60,000 bases of DNA from Tubiluchus corallicola (taxonomy: Eukaryota > Priapulida > Priapulimorpha > Priapulimorphida > Tubiluchidae), in assembly GCA_030141605.1 (NCBI GenBank), contig JAQGDQ010000006.1, positions 1,515,067 to 1,575,066 of the forward strand, written 5' to 3'. Shown here in pieces: positions 59,479 to 60,000 of the stretch (its first letter is position 1; each line of letters opens with the position of its first letter). The notes beneath the pieces were generated by a model. It saw only the letters and a program-made list of their open reading frames with translations. It had not been told where the DNA came from and did not search any database. The position numbers were made by a program, and so were the translations under genes.

Positions 59479-60000
59479 ATCTCCCGCTCTTTCTCTTGCA
59501 TCGCTTCATCCTCTCTTTTTGTATCTTTCTCTCTATCCCCCTCGTACTGTCTCTCTTCTTTCTCTTCCCCCTCTCACTGTCTTCTGTTCTCCCAGTGTTC
59601 CTTTTTTCTTTTTACTGTCTTTTGCTCCCAATCCCTGTAGCAACTAAAACTTACTTCACTGTCCTTGCAAAAACGTTAAGTGAAACATGGAATCTGCTCA
59701 CTGTCAAATATAGTCATTCTAAATAAAGTGAGTACGTATTTTTTAACCTCACTTTTCTTAAACCAACAGAGGTGTTTTAGCTACTTTGTGTAAATTTGTT
59801 TATGGCAAACATCCTTTCTCATGGAAAGAAACAGCTTCTGGCAAATTAGACTAATCATTTTCGTGGCGGTCTGCTTATCTTCACAGTAGGAGCGCACTCA
59901 GCTTCTTTGCACTGAAATACCTGCTTCATCGTACTAACTAACGGTCGTGTCTCATTCTAGTCAATATACAAACAATGCCTACTTCATTAGCAGCATTACA
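57395..60000. other. right flank, no supported gene
   Basis: I searched the minus strand for a signal-peptide exon for the PPxY gene and found none convincing. Contents: a TA run (57610-57636), a tRNA-derived SINE-like unit at about 58970-59050 (ATAGCTCGAAGG and B-box GGTTCAATTCC, plus strand), and a CT-rich microsatellite at about 59398-59590. Confidence 0.5.
58970..59050 (+). repeat. tRNA-derived SINE-like fragment
   Basis: The B-box GGTTCAATTCC lies within a closable T-arm-like GTGGTGGGTTCAATTCCAC, preceded by an A-box-like ATAGCTCGAAGG. No full cloverleaf was recognised. Confidence 0.45.

Overview
The window is eukaryotic and reads as an AT-rich invertebrate animal genome. It has spliced genes with GT-AG introns, a Wnt8 gene, microsomal clan-2 cytochrome P450s, a Ly6/uPAR protein, a nuclear tRNA, and many transposon relics and microsatellites. 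The species cannot be fixed from the sequence. No viral, plasmid or bacterial module is seen. Gene models were built by hand by joining exons whose splice phases agree, so exon lists are given inside each entry.

Layout: (1) 1.8-21.6 kb is a cytochrome P450 cluster. A minus-strand first exon (1796-2129, rest off the left edge) stands head to head with a plus-strand copy (2469-9832). That second copy is complete in exon count but has a stop in exon 3. A third, apparently intact copy lies at 13541-21573 (497 codons). Exons 2, 4, 5 and 6 have identical lengths in the second and third copies (355, 225, 216, 182 bp), so they are tandem paralogues. (2) 22.5-23.8 kb holds a small minus-strand gene for a secreted cysteine-rich peptide. 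(3) 25.8-26.5 kb is a 5'-truncated LINE. (4) 26.8-37.9 kb is a seven-exon minus-strand Wnt8 gene (335 aa), with introns full of microsatellites and transposon copies. (5) 38-50 kb is gene-poor: LINE fragments, tRNA-derived SINE-like pieces, hAT-like elements and one real tRNA-Ile(AAU). (6) 50.3-52.8 kb is a plus-strand Ly6/uPAR-type GPI-anchored protein. (7) 54.5-57.4 kb is a minus-strand gene for a single-pass membrane protein with a 10-cysteine ectodomain and two PPxY motifs; its first exon was not found. The last 2.6 kb has no gene I can support.

How the genes relate: the P450s are one gene family in local expansion. Wnt8 (secreted morphogen), the Ly6 protein and the PPxY membrane protein are secreted or surface proteins, but nothing in the sequence ties them into one pathway. 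The most unusual structures are a 37-bp tandem amplification of an exon end with its 5' splice donor in the third P450 gene, a TTAA-flanked repeat family found in both P450 genes and in Wnt8, a 66-bp (22-codon) minisatellite that begins inside the last coding exon of the PPxY gene, and two long hairpins.
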